Of a stretch of DNA of 34,730 nucleotides, positions 15,450 through 24,065 are shown in pieces. The stretch spans positions 1 through 34,730 of the forward strand of contig JAKORJ010000142.1 in assembly GCA_029777885.1 (NCBI GenBank), given 5' to 3'. The notes under the pieces were generated by a model. That model did no database searches. It was not told where the DNA came from and worked only from the letters and a program-made list of their open reading frames with translations. The position numbers and the translations under genes are program-made. Position 1 is the stretch's first letter; each line of letters begins with the position of its first letter. The stretch comes from Bacillota bacterium. GTDB lineage: Bacteria > Bacillota > Clostridia > Caldicoprobacterales > DTU083.

Positions 15450-16511
15450 ATGCTATATCCTTTATTTTTTGAACCCGTACACAAGGAAAGGATCTGGGGC
15501 GGTACTGCGCTTGCAGACAAGTACAACAGGGATCTGGCCGGCCGGCGGATCGGCGAGAGCTGGGAGGTATCCTGCCATGAACACGGGACCAGTGTTATCA
15601 AAAGCGGTCCGCTCAAAGGGCTGAGCCTGCCGGACGCGATCAGCAGGTACGGGAAAGATTTGCTGGGCTTGAGCATATATAATGAAAGGTACAGGAAATT
15701 CCCGCTGCTTATTAAGATATTGGATGCGGCAGACGTACTGTCCGTACAGGTCCATCCTGATGACAAATATGCGATGGAAAATGAGGGCGGTGAGCTGGGC
15801 AAAACTGAGATGTGGTATGTCATTGATGCAAAGCCCGGGGCTCGGCTCGTATATGGCCTTAAGCCGGGCGTTGATGCAGTTGCCTTTGAAAGCGCCATAA
15901 ATGCGGGCAGGCTCAAGGACTGCCTCAACGAGCTTGAGGTCAAAGCCGGGGATGTTGTCTACATACCGGCGGGCATGGTCCATGCCATTGGTGAAGGCAT
16001 ACTCATCTGCGAGATCCAGCAGAATTCCGATACCACCTATCGTGTGTATGACTGGGACAGGGTCGATGCAAACGGGCAGCCGCGTGAGCTTCATCTGAAA
16101 AAGGCCTTGGATGTCATAGATTATGGCAACAGGTACTCGCGGGGCAAGCTGAAAGGCCTAGAGCTCCGGGAAGAGGGAGGCACAAGGACAATATACACGG
16201 CCTGCGATTATTTTGCAATGGAAAAGCTAATGGTGAGCGGCAGGCTGTCCCTTCATATGGACGGCAGGCGCTTCCAGACCCTGACCTGCATAGAGGGTAG
16301 CGGGGAGATCATTTATAGGGATGGGAGAGCAAGGCTGGAGCCGGGGAGCTCTTGCCTGGTGCCGGCAGTGATGAGTGAATTCGATATAGAAGGCAGTTGT
16401 ATAGTCATACGGGCTTATGTCCCTGACAAGGCCGAAAACATAATAAAGCCCTTGTTGGCAAAGGGATTCAGCCGTAACGACCTTAAGAAGATAGCGGGAT
16501 TGCTTGATTGA
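15450..16511 (+). CDS. manA: mannose-6-phosphate isomerase, class I
   Basis: A zinc enzyme interconverting mannose 6-phosphate and fructose 6-phosphate, linking mannose to glycolysis. The cupin zinc ligands are visible in SVQVHPDD (His near residue 98), GKTEMWYV (Glu near 116) and IPAGMVHAIG (His near 177). EIQQNSDTTYRVYDWDR is diagnostic for the family. It has 353 aa, slightly longer than the usual 315-325 aa short bacterial type; the extra part is a C-terminal extension after the second cupin region. ATG at 15450 has AGGGG 7 bases upstream. It is followed after 56 bp by the rhomboid gene on the same strand. Confidence 0.93.
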   Translation: MLYPLFFEPVHKERIWGGTALADKYNRDLAGRRIGESWEVSCHEHGTSVIKSGPLKGLSLPDAISRYGKDLLGLSIYNERYRKFPLLIKILDAADVLSVQVHPDDKYAMENEGGELGKTEMWYVIDAKPGARLVYGLKPGVDAVAFESAINAGRLKDCLNELEVKAGDVVYIPAGMVHAIGEGILICEIQQNSDTTYRVYDWDRVDANGQPRELHLKKALDVIDYGNRYSRGKLKGLELREEGGTRTIYTACDYFAMEKLMVSGRLSLHMDGRRFQTLTCIEGSGEIIYRDGRARLEPGSSCLVPAVMSEFDIEGSCIVIRAYVPDKAENIIKPLLAKGFSRNDLKKIAGLLD

Positions 16512-16567
16512 TGTACTTTCATGGGTGTATATAAATAGCAGGCGATACTGCTGTAAAGGAGAAGGTA

Positions 16568-17371
16568 ATGACTGATAGGGAAGATTACAGGAAATTCATA
16601 GAGGGTGAATATGAGGTACTGGAAGAAAGGGACTACCAGGATCCATATGACCATTATGATTACAGGTACAGGGGCGGCTATTTTGAGACCGATCCATATC
16701 CGCCCTATGTGACATACCTGCTGCTTGGACTGAATATAGCCGCCTACCTTATAATGACCGGGACTGGCCTGCTCTTTGGGCTTAACCAGACAAAACAGCT
16801 GATCATATTCGGCGCGAAGGTCAACGAATTGATTGCCTATGGTCAATACTGGAGGCTATTGACTGCCATGTTTTTACATATAGGGATCATGCACCTGTTT
16901 TTCAACTCCTACGCCCTTTTCGCATATGGTCCGACGGTTGAGAAGCTTTACGGAAAGCTCAAATTTGCCTTGGTATACCTTGTTTCCGGCCTAACGGGCA
17001 GTTTGTTCAGCTACGTATTCAGCCCTTATCCGGCAGCTGGGGCCTCAGGCGCCATATTCGGGCTTATGGGATCCCTCCTTTATTTTCGCCGGCGCAGGAA
17101 GGACATTTATCAAAGGGTATTCGGCCCCCGCCTTATGATAATCATCGCCATAAACCTTTTTTATGGGTTTGTACAGCCGGGGATAGACAACTGGGGCCAT
17201 ATCGGCGGGCTGGTGGGCGGCTACCTGGTCGGCAACGCAACAGGCTTGTACAAGGAGAGGGACTCTGGTATAAAGAGGCTGCTCTTCTGGTTGCTGATAA
17301 TTGCCCTGTTTGCTGCTGGCTTGTATTACGGCCGCCTTAAATACAGGGTGTATATACCCAATGTGCTTTAG
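16568..17371 (+). CDS. rhomboid family intramembrane serine protease
   Basis: A 267-aa integral membrane protease with about six transmembrane segments from residue 48 on. The catalytic serine is S160 in GASGAIFG and the histidine is H211 in NWGHIGG. HLFFN, with N113 forming the oxyanion side, is also present. The cytoplasmic N-terminal tail (residues 1-48) is unusually rich in Tyr, Asp and Glu (YQDPYDHYDYRYRGGYFE). ATG at 16568 has AGGAG 6 bases upstream. The substrate is unknown. It lies between manA and a DUF362 gene on the same strand, with no obvious functional link. Confidence 0.92.
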   Translation: MTDREDYRKFIEGEYEVLEERDYQDPYDHYDYRYRGGYFETDPYPPYVTYLLLGLNIAAYLIMTGTGLLFGLNQTKQLIIFGAKVNELIAYGQYWRLLTAMFLHIGIMHLFFNSYALFAYGPTVEKLYGKLKFALVYLVSGLTGSLFSYVFSPYPAAGASGAIFGLMGSLLYFRRRRKDIYQRVFGPRLMIIIAINLFYGFVQPGIDNWGHIGGLVGGYLVGNATGLYKERDSGIKRLLFWLLIIALFAAGLYYGRLKYRVYIPNVL

Positions 17372-17446
17372 CCGGATCGATCAGGTATTGTTTCAATCCT
17401 AAGATATTTCCAGATATTTTAAATAATTGATCATGGAGTTGAGCCT

Positions 17447-18595
17447 ATGTCCAAAGTCGCAATAGTGAAATGTGCAGATTACGATCCCCAAACTGTATAT
17501 GCTTCATTATCAAAGAGCCTGGAATTGCTGGGAGGAATAGAAAAATACATAAAGCCGGGCATGAAGGTGCTGCTCAAATGCAACCTTTTGATGAAAAAAA
17601 GGCCCGAGGAAGCAGCGACGACCCACCCGGAGGTGGCGGCCGCCCTGGCACGGGCAGTCAAGGAAGCTGGAGCCTACCCCATTATAGCTGACAGCCCGGG
17701 GGGCTTGTACACCACGTCAGCCCTCAAAGGAGTGTACAGGGCATGTGGGATGGAAGAGGTGTCCGGCAGGGACGATATTGAGCTCAATTATAACGTGGAG
17801 ACGCTCGATGTATGCCACCCGGAAGGCAAAATCGTCAAGCACCTGACAGTCATAAAGCTCCTGGAGGAAGTTGATGCAGTCATATCCGTGTGCAAGCTGA
17901 AGACCCACAGCCTGGCCCTGTTCACCGGGGCGGTAAAGAACCTTTTCGGAGTGATACCCGGCACCGCAAAGGCCGAGTACCACCTGAGGATGAAGAGGAT
18001 CGAGGACTTCTCCGATATGCTGGTCGATATTACGACCTATGTGAAACCGGTGCTTTCCGTCATGGACGCAGTCGTCGGCATGGAAGGGGACGGGCCCTCT
18101 GCGGGGACGCCTCGTAAAGTAGGCGCTATCCTTGCCAGCGCCAGTCCCTATGCCCTTGATGTCGTGGCTGCCTCAATGATAGGCATTGATACCGGCAGGG
18201 TGTGGACGATCCAAAGGGCTAAGGAGAGGGGCCTCTGCTCGGACAAGCTCTCTGATATCGAGTTGCTGGGTGACAGCTTCGATGAGCTGTATATCAAGGA
18301 TTTCAAGATCCCGAAACACAAGGAAAAAAACCCTATAGAAAGGTATGTCAGCGGAAACAGCAGGATAGCCCGTTTTGTCAGGTCCAGGTTCGGCCCCAGG
18401 CCGGTATTTATCCATTCCGGCTGCATAGGCTGCCGCGATTGTGAGCGCAACTGCCCGCCTAAGGCGATCGAAATAGTGAACAACAGGCCTAATGTAGACC
18501 TGGAAAAGTGCATAAGGTGCTACTGCTGCCAGGAGCTGTGCCCTAAAAAGACCATAGTGATCAAGCAAAACTGGCTGTTCAGGGTATTCAGATAG
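17447..18595 (+). CDS. DUF362 domain protein with C-terminal 2[4Fe-4S] ferredoxin domain
   Basis: A 382-aa protein. Residues 1-300 form a DUF362 domain (ADSPGG near residue 83, SVCKLKTHSLALFTGAVKNLFG near 148, AIL then ALDVVAASMIG near 235). Residues about 323-370 are a bacterial ferredoxin module with CIGCRDCERNCP and CIRCYCCQELCP, enough cysteines for two [4Fe-4S] clusters, with one additional Cys in the second motif. The molecular function of DUF362 is not established; the clusters suggest electron transfer. ATG at 17447 has GGAG 8 bases upstream. Its 3' end overlaps the convergent galT by 8 bp. A second DUF362 gene without ferredoxin lies at 21807. Confidence 0.9.
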   Translation: MSKVAIVKCADYDPQTVYASLSKSLELLGGIEKYIKPGMKVLLKCNLLMKKRPEEAATTHPEVAAALARAVKEAGAYPIIADSPGGLYTTSALKGVYRACGMEEVSGRDDIELNYNVETLDVCHPEGKIVKHLTVIKLLEEVDAVISVCKLKTHSLALFTGAVKNLFGVIPGTAKAEYHLRMKRIEDFSDMLVDITTYVKPVLSVMDAVVGMEGDGPSAGTPRKVGAILASASPYALDVVAASMIGIDTGRVWTIQRAKERGLCSDKLSDIELLGDSFDELYIKDFKIPKHKEKNPIERYVSGNSRIARFVRSRFGPRPVFIHSGCIGCRDCERNCPPKAIEIVNNRPNVDLEKCIRCYCCQELCPKKTIVIKQNWLFRVFR

Positions 18596-20174
18596 AAGGC
18601 ACGCTAAAGCCGCAGGCAGCCAGGAAGCGGTTGAATGCCCTCCGGCCTTGCGGATCGGTCTTATAAACCCCGGCGTCCTGCAGTACCCGCAGGCACTTGG
18701 CGCCTACCTCATCCCTCAATATCGCTTTGGCCCGGTCCGGGCTGTTGGAGCTGCCATATTTATCAATAAGCTGCCTGAGCCAGATGAAATGGTGGTTCAG
18801 GGGATGGCCATCATTGGATAGGCTGTCCGGGTCTGATTTCTCTCCCGTCAGGTAATGCATAAGCTCCTCCAGCTCATTCCTGAGCCGGCCGGGCAGTATG
18901 AAGAGCCCCATGACCTCTATGAGCCCAATGTTCTCCTTCTTTATATGATGGAGGTCTGCATGGGGATGGAAAATGCCCAGGGGATGCTCATCGCTGGTTC
19001 GGTTGTTCCTGAGCACAAGGTCCAGCTCGTACCTGCCGTCCTTTTTCCTACGGGCGATCGGCGTTAGCGTGTTATGGGGAGTCATGCTGCCGTCGCTGCT
19101 TTTGGTGTAGGCGGCAATACCACATGAGCTGTCGGAATACTCCCTCCATTTGCAGAGGATGTCATAGGCAAGCTCAGCCAGGAGCGCCTTTGACCTGCTC
19201 CGAAGCCTTAAGACTGACATAGGCCACTTGACGACTTCAGCCTCGATCCCAGGGTTATCCTTGTATTCAAGAGCGTATTCCGCTCCGGCCTTTTCCATGG
19301 GGAATACATAGCGGCCGCCCTGGAAATGGTCATGGTTCAGTATGGACCCGCCTACGATGGGCAGGTCAGCATTGGAACCTATAAAATAGTGGGGGAACAG
19401 GTCGATGAATTGAAACAGCCTGTCAAAGGTCTCCCTTGTCAGCTTCATGGGCATGTGCCGCTCGCTCAGCACTATGCAATGTTCATTGTAGTATACATAG
19501 GGGGAGTATTGGAAATGCCATACTTCGCCGCACAGCTCAAGGGGCAGGGTCCGAAGGGTATGACGCGCAGGGAAGTTTATCCTGCCCGCATACCCGGTAT
19601 TCTCCACACAGAGCATGCATTTCGGATAGCCTGACTGGGGCGCATTTTTCAGAGCCGCGATCTCCTTTGGATCCTTTTCCGGCTTGGTTAGATTGATGGT
19701 TATCTCAAGGCTCCCAAAGGGGCTGTCCGAGTTCCATTTGATGTTCCTGTTTATCCGGTCCATGCGGATATAGTTGGATTTGATGCACAGGTGATAAAAA
19801 TAATCGGTTGCTGCTTCGATCCCCTTTTCCTTCCATATGGATCTGAAGCTTTTTTCTATCTCCGAAGGCTTGGACATGAAAACCCCCATTATGCGGGTGT
19901 CGAGCAGATCCCTGTGGGTGAGGGTGTTTTCAGTCAAAATGCCTTTCTCCAGGCAATAATCAAGGAGCTTCTCCAGTATGGGCGCGGCGTACTCAGGCAT
20001 ATCATCAGGGCATGCCGTGATTTCAGTATTCTCGCCCGGATCATTTATGGCCAGCAGCTCCATGAGCCGGTTGCGCGTATAATCGATATCCAGTTTATCA
20101 ATAAGCCCGTTATAAAGGGCGTAGCCGATCAGCTCATTTATAAGTGCAGGACCACGGTCGATGCTTTTGTCCAT
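18588..20174 (-). CDS. galT: galactose-1-phosphate uridylyltransferase, class II
   Basis: A Leloir pathway enzyme that exchanges UDP-glucose and galactose 1-phosphate for UDP-galactose and glucose 1-phosphate. It has 528 aa, the long Firmicutes class II type. Recognisable stretches are GYPKCMLCVENTGYAGR, HIVLSERHMPM-like CIVLSERHMPMK, LNHDHFQGG (class II active-site region) and SDEHPLGIFHPHADLHHIKKENIGLIEVMG. ATG at 20174 is chosen because AAGGAAG lies upstream; an in-frame GTG at 20192 is less well placed. It is divergent from galK across a 210-bp promoter region and overlaps the convergent DUF362 gene by 8 bp. No galE is in the window. Confidence 0.92.
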   Translation of the reverse strand: MDKSIDRGPALINELIGYALYNGLIDKLDIDYTRNRLMELLAINDPGENTEITACPDDMPEYAAPILEKLLDYCLEKGILTENTLTHRDLLDTRIMGVFMSKPSEIEKSFRSIWKEKGIEAATDYFYHLCIKSNYIRMDRINRNIKWNSDSPFGSLEITINLTKPEKDPKEIAALKNAPQSGYPKCMLCVENTGYAGRINFPARHTLRTLPLELCGEVWHFQYSPYVYYNEHCIVLSERHMPMKLTRETFDRLFQFIDLFPHYFIGSNADLPIVGGSILNHDHFQGGRYVFPMEKAGAEYALEYKDNPGIEAEVVKWPMSVLRLRSRSKALLAELAYDILCKWREYSDSSCGIAAYTKSSDGSMTPHNTLTPIARRKKDGRYELDLVLRNNRTSDEHPLGIFHPHADLHHIKKENIGLIEVMGLFILPGRLRNELEELMHYLTGEKSDPDSLSNDGHPLNHHFIWLRQLIDKYGSSNSPDRAKAILRDEVGAKCLRVLQDAGVYKTDPQGRRAFNRFLAACGFSVPSI

Positions 20175-20206
20175 AGAAAACACTTCCTTCACAAGTTGTC
20201 TATTCC

Positions 20207-20234
20207 ATTATATTAGCACAGGGCTGAAAATCAA
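20207..20234 (-). promoter_or_regulatory. galT promoter
   Basis: On the minus strand TTGATT (20234-20229) and TATAAT (20212-20207) with 16-bp spacing, about 32 bp before the galT ATG. Confidence 0.6.
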
Positions 20235-20293
20235 TTCAATATTGCGGCATATGCATGAGATTTTGCAAAGCTTGCTCCATTCATATGAGATAA

Positions 20294-20322
20294 TTGTAAT
20301 AAAGTCGGAATACAGGTATAAT
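20294..20322 (+). promoter_or_regulatory. galK promoter
   Basis: TTGTAA (20294-20299) and TATAAT (20317-20322) with 17-bp spacing, leaving a leader of about 55 bases before galK. I see no clear operator in the 210-bp divergent region. Confidence 0.65.
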
Positions 20323-20384
20323 TGATTAGGATTTCATATTAAGGTGTTCTTCGTTAATTACTAAATACACAGGGAGAGATACAG

Positions 20385-21698
20385 ATGTCGAACGAAAACA
20401 AGCTGCAGAGTCTGCTAAGCGGTAAGGCCGCAAAGGAGCTGTTTGCAAAGCTTTATGGCAGCGATACCGCTGTAGTTGAGGCCCAGATAAGCAGGTACAC
20501 AGGTCTTATAAAGGATTTTATGCTCAAGTTCCCTGAAACCAGGGGAGATGTCCACCTGTTCAGCACCTCGGGGCGGACTGAGATAGGAGGCAACCACACA
20601 GACCACAATCACGGCCGGGTACTGGCAGCCGCAGTGAATCTTGACTCCATAGCCGCCGCAGAGAAGAATGACACTAATACCATAGTGCTTTACTCCCGAG
20701 GCTTTTCAGGCGTATTCAGGGTCGAGCTTGACAGCCTGGAGCCAAGGGAAGAGGAACAGGAAACAACAACAGCCCTTATAAGGGGCATCGCATCGAGGTT
20801 CAGGCAATTGGGCTACAATATAGGCGGTTTCAACGCATATATCGCAAGCGACGTCCTGAAAGGCTCGGGCCTGAGTTCCTCCGCCTCAATAGAAGTGCTG
20901 GTGGGGACCATCATGAGCGCCCTGTACAATGAGGGCTGTGTAGACCCCAAGGAACTGGCAAAGATCGGCCAGTACGCGGAAAACGTATATTTCAACAAGC
21001 CCTGCGGCCTGATGGACCAGATAGCGTGCGCGGTAGGCGGCTTTGTTGCCATAGATTTCAAGGATACCGAAAACCCGGTCGTGAACAAGATAGAATTCGA
21101 CCTGGCCAAAGCCGGTTATAGCCTGCTGGTGGTCGATACCGGTGGCAACCATGCGGACCTTACCAGGGATTATGCTGATGTGCCGCGGGAGATGAAAAGC
21201 GTGGCTGCCGCTTTCGGAAAAACCGTGCTGCGCGACCTGTCAGTGGACAAAGTGCTGGCTGATATCCCGGCTCTCAGGCAGAAGGTCGGTGACAGGGCCA
21301 TACTCAGGGCGCTGCACTTTTTCTCGGATAACGAGCGGGCCGCCGCCCAGGCCGAAGCCCTTAAAGCAGGGGACTTCTACGCTTTCCTTGAGCTGGTGAA
21401 TGAGTCGGGCAGCAGCTCATGGCGTCTGTTGCAGAACGTATATACTAACCAGAACCCTGCCGAGCAGGGCGTCACCCTGGCTCTTGCCATAACCGAGAGA
21501 TTTATCAGGCAAAAAGGCGCAGGTGCATGCAGGGTCCACGGGGGCGGGTTTGCCGGGACGATCCAGGCTTACATCAGGCACGAAGATGTGAATGAATATG
21601 TTTCAGTCATAAACAGGATATTCGGTGACAGAGCGACCACAGTGCTTGGCATCAGGCCCTATGGGACACTGCACCTGAATCCGTTGTTGGACGAATAA
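20385..21698 (+). CDS. galK: galactokinase (GHMP kinase)
   Basis: Phosphorylates galactose to galactose 1-phosphate with ATP, the substrate of GalT next door. It has 437 aa, about 40-50 longer than E. coli GalK, mostly at the N-terminus. The galactokinase signature reads GRTEIGGNHTDHNHG at residues 63-77, where the usual form is GR(V)N(L)IGEHTDYN. The sugar-contacting Glu is thus Asn70, while His71 and Asp73 are kept. The GHMP ATP loop is KGSGLSSSAS (about 165-174), GLMDQIACAVGG carries the catalytic Asp, and HGGGFAGTIQ is the C-terminal motif. ATG at 20385 has AGGGAGAG upstream. Family assignment is firm; strict galactose specificity rests on the galT pairing. Confidence 0.9.
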   Translation: MSNENKLQSLLSGKAAKELFAKLYGSDTAVVEAQISRYTGLIKDFMLKFPETRGDVHLFSTSGRTEIGGNHTDHNHGRVLAAAVNLDSIAAAEKNDTNTIVLYSRGFSGVFRVELDSLEPREEEQETTTALIRGIASRFRQLGYNIGGFNAYIASDVLKGSGLSSSASIEVLVGTIMSALYNEGCVDPKELAKIGQYAENVYFNKPCGLMDQIACAVGGFVAIDFKDTENPVVNKIEFDLAKAGYSLLVVDTGGNHADLTRDYADVPREMKSVAAAFGKTVLRDLSVDKVLADIPALRQKVGDRAILRALHFFSDNERAAAQAEALKAGDFYAFLELVNESGSSSWRLLQNVYTNQNPAEQGVTLALAITERFIRQKGAGACRVHGGGFAGTIQAYIRHEDVNEYVSVINRIFGDRATTVLGIRPYGTLHLNPLLDE

Positions 21699-21709
21699 GC
21701 TATAAGCGC

Positions 21710-21732
21710 GGGACCTTAAAGGGTCCCTTTTT
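21710..21732 (+). terminator. terminator of galK
   Basis: GGGACC (21710-21715) pairs with GGTCCC (21722-21727) over a 6-base loop, then TTTTT (21728-21732). Confidence 0.88.
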
Positions 21733-21806
21733 CAACGGCTGATCCGGCGTAACAGGCACTCTTCCTGGGAACCATATATAAAAATGAGCAGACAGGAGAG
21801 TGAAAT

Positions 21807-22706
21807 ATGCGTACGGAAAGAAAGGTCAAGGAATCGATCGTCGCCATATCGGAAAAGGGAGGCACTGAGGGCAATGCGCTCCTGGCAGCCCTTTCCATGC
21901 TGCCTGTGGACAGGATCATTTCAGCTAATGACGTAGTCGTCATAACCCCAAACTGGGTAACAAGCGAACTGCCGGAGCAAGGGACTGTAGTCGGTCCTGA
22001 TACCTTAAGGCAGCTTGTCAGGTTCGTCAAGGGCTTTGGTCCTAGTAGGACAGTTGTGGCCACAGGATCCGGCGGCCGGCCCACGCCTGAGGTGATGAAA
22101 TATAACGGCTTTGACAGGGTCATACAGGATGAGGGCGTTGAATTTGTCGATCTGAACTACGGTCCTTATGTTGAAATCGAGCTTAATCATGCTTACCCGT
22201 CCAAAACCAAGATAAACAAGCTGATAGAAGAGCTGACGGTGCTGATCTCATTTAGTCAGTTGAAGGTCCACTCGGAGGCCACCGCTTCCATGACTATCAA
22301 GAATATTGCCCTCGGTTGGCCTCCTGCGGAGATCCATGGTTTTCCCAAAAAGAACCTGGGCATCCATGAAGACCTGCATGGATTTATATATGCCATGGCT
22401 GAAAAAATACCGGTTGATCTGGCAATCCTCAGCGCGGACAAGGCTATGGTGGGTTTTGGCCCTTCCGGAGGCAAGCCGGTCTCCGCAGGCATGGTCATAG
22501 CCGGGACCGATCCTGTCAGCGTAGATACGGTCGGTGCAAGGCTGCTCGGCTACTACCCCCAGGCCATAAACTATCTCTACCGTCTTATGAAGGCCGGGGT
22601 GGGTGTGGCCGACATACAAAAAATACAGCTCAAGGGCTTGTCCTTGGAAGAAGCCATTACCAAATTCACCACAGCGGCATATGACCATCCGATTTCCATG
22701 AAATGA
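21807..22706 (+). CDS. DUF362 domain protein (no ferredoxin module)
   Basis: A 299-aa protein made of the DUF362 domain only. Seen are VVVITPNWV near residue 43, VATGSGGRPTPEV near 82, SFSQLKVHSEATASMTIKNIALG near 151 (equivalent to the CKLKTH...AVKN segment in the ferredoxin-bearing relative at 17447), and GTDPVSVDTVGARLLGY near 236. No CxxCxxC cluster motif is present. The biochemical role is unknown. ATG at 21807 has AGGAG 8 bases upstream. The galK terminator precedes it, so it has its own transcription; the polymerase gene follows after 89 bp. Confidence 0.85.
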   Translation: MRTERKVKESIVAISEKGGTEGNALLAALSMLPVDRIISANDVVVITPNWVTSELPEQGTVVGPDTLRQLVRFVKGFGPSRTVVATGSGGRPTPEVMKYNGFDRVIQDEGVEFVDLNYGPYVEIELNHAYPSKTKINKLIEELTVLISFSQLKVHSEATASMTIKNIALGWPPAEIHGFPKKNLGIHEDLHGFIYAMAEKIPVDLAILSADKAMVGFGPSGGKPVSAGMVIAGTDPVSVDTVGARLLGYYPQAINYLYRLMKAGVGVADIQKIQLKGLSLEEAITKFTTAAYDHPISMK

Positions 22707-22795
22707 AAACCGTTTAGAAAGCTGCGAGCAGGTATCAATAAAGGATTCTTTTCGCGCATGTAGAATAACACAATGTCGGAAGGTGGTGAAAAGAA

Positions 22796-23983
22796 GTGGA
22801 GCGGGTGATCTTTCTCGTAGACATGAACGCCTTTTTTATTGGCTGTGAAACGGTCAGAGACCCGTCTCTCAAAGGGATACCTGCCGCAGTCGCCGGTGAC
22901 CCCAAAAACCGGTCGGGGATAATACTTGCAGCCAACTATGAAGCGCGCAGCTTCGGAGTCAGGACGACCATGACTATATATGAGGCCTTGAGATTATGCC
23001 CAGGTCTTAGGCTTGTACCTCCGGATCATGAATATTACGAACAGGTCTCGAATAAGATTATGAAGGTACTGTCATCCTACACGCCGGTGATGGAGCAAAA
23101 CAGCATCGACGAGGCCTGGCTGGACATGACCGGATGCGAACCCCTTTTCGGGAAACCCCTTGAGGCAGCGCGCAGGATCATGGATGACCTATATGGCAAC
23201 TATGGCCTGATGTGCTCGATAGGGATCTCGGAAAACAAGTTTCTGGCAAAGATGGCCTCAGAAATGAAGAAGCCCATGGGCATCACAGAATTGTGGAAAA
23301 TCGACATCCCCCACAAGCTGTGGCCCATGCCGGTCGACAAGATGTACGGCATCGGCCGGCAGACCACCGTGAAGCTCAACGGGCTGGGCATTGAAACCAT
23401 AGGGCAGCTGGCGCACTTCAGCGAAAGCCTGCTGGTTGAAAGGTTCGGGAAATACGGCCTGGAGATGCACAGGCTGGCGAACGGCATCGATGACTCCCCT
23501 GTCAGGCCCCATGGGGAAACTGAAATAAAGTCCATAAGCCGTTCGACTACTTTGAGCGAGGACATAACAGATATAGAATACGCAAAGCGGGTCCTGCTCA
23601 GCCTGGCGGACGAGGTAGGTATGGCAGCCCGGAGGCACGACAAAAAGGGGAATACGGTCCATATCACTTTAAAATATTCCGATTTCAAGACCATTACCCG
23701 CCAGATGAAAGTAGCTCCCACCTGCCTGACAAGGGATATATATGAAGCAGGCAGGAGGCTGCTTGAAGCCAACTGGGACAAACGTCTCCCTGTCCGTCTT
23801 CTGGGTATAGGCCTGAGCGGTTTTGAGGCAGGCGCCCAGATCTCCATTTTTGAGGACCTGGCTGGTTACAGGGATGACAGGGAGGAGATCCTTGAAAGGA
23901 CTGCCGACAAGATCAGGCACAAGCATGGTCGGTCCGTACTGAAGCCTGCCTCGTTGCTGCAAAAAAACGACATAAAACAGTAA
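22796..23983 (+). CDS. dinB: Y-family DNA polymerase (Pol IV type)
   Basis: A 395-aa error-prone translesion polymerase. The palm has LVDMNAFFIGCE (first metal Asp kept; the second, non-catalytic Asp of DMD is Asn) and SIDEAWLDMTG with the catalytic Asp-Glu pair. Helix-hairpin-helix segments (MYGIGRQTTVKLNGLGIETIG) and a little-finger domain follow. Near the C-terminus QISIF (348-352) is a good beta-clamp binding motif. The start is GTG at 22796 with AGGTGGTG about 7 bases upstream. No LexA box (GAAC-N4-GTTC) is seen in the 89 bp before it. Downstream is a T-run without a clear hairpin. Confidence 0.92.
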   Translation: MERVIFLVDMNAFFIGCETVRDPSLKGIPAAVAGDPKNRSGIILAANYEARSFGVRTTMTIYEALRLCPGLRLVPPDHEYYEQVSNKIMKVLSSYTPVMEQNSIDEAWLDMTGCEPLFGKPLEAARRIMDDLYGNYGLMCSIGISENKFLAKMASEMKKPMGITELWKIDIPHKLWPMPVDKMYGIGRQTTVKLNGLGIETIGQLAHFSESLLVERFGKYGLEMHRLANGIDDSPVRPHGETEIKSISRSTTLSEDITDIEYAKRVLLSLADEVGMAARRHDKKGNTVHITLKYSDFKTITRQMKVAPTCLTRDIYEAGRRLLEANWDKRLPVRLLGIGLSGFEAGAQISIFEDLAGYRDDREEILERTADKIRHKHGRSVLKPASLLQKNDIKQ

Positions 23984-23997
23984 AGGCTATATTTTTT

Positions 23998-24027
23998 TTG
24001 TAATCATATGTAAATATATAGTATAAT
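23998..24027 (+). promoter_or_regulatory. promoter of degV
   Basis: TTGTAA (23998-24003) and TATAAT (24022-24027), 18-bp spacing, about 38 bp before the ATG. Confidence 0.6.
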
Positions 24028-24065
24028 CAATATGCAATAATATATGTATCATTAGGGGGTTACTT

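Noticed and set aside
22707-22795. LexA box before the Y-family polymerase
   Set aside because: No GAAC-N4-GTTC or close variant is present in this gap.
23984-24000. Terminator after the polymerase gene
   Set aside because: An eight-T run is present but no preceding hairpin; it overlaps the degV -35 region.
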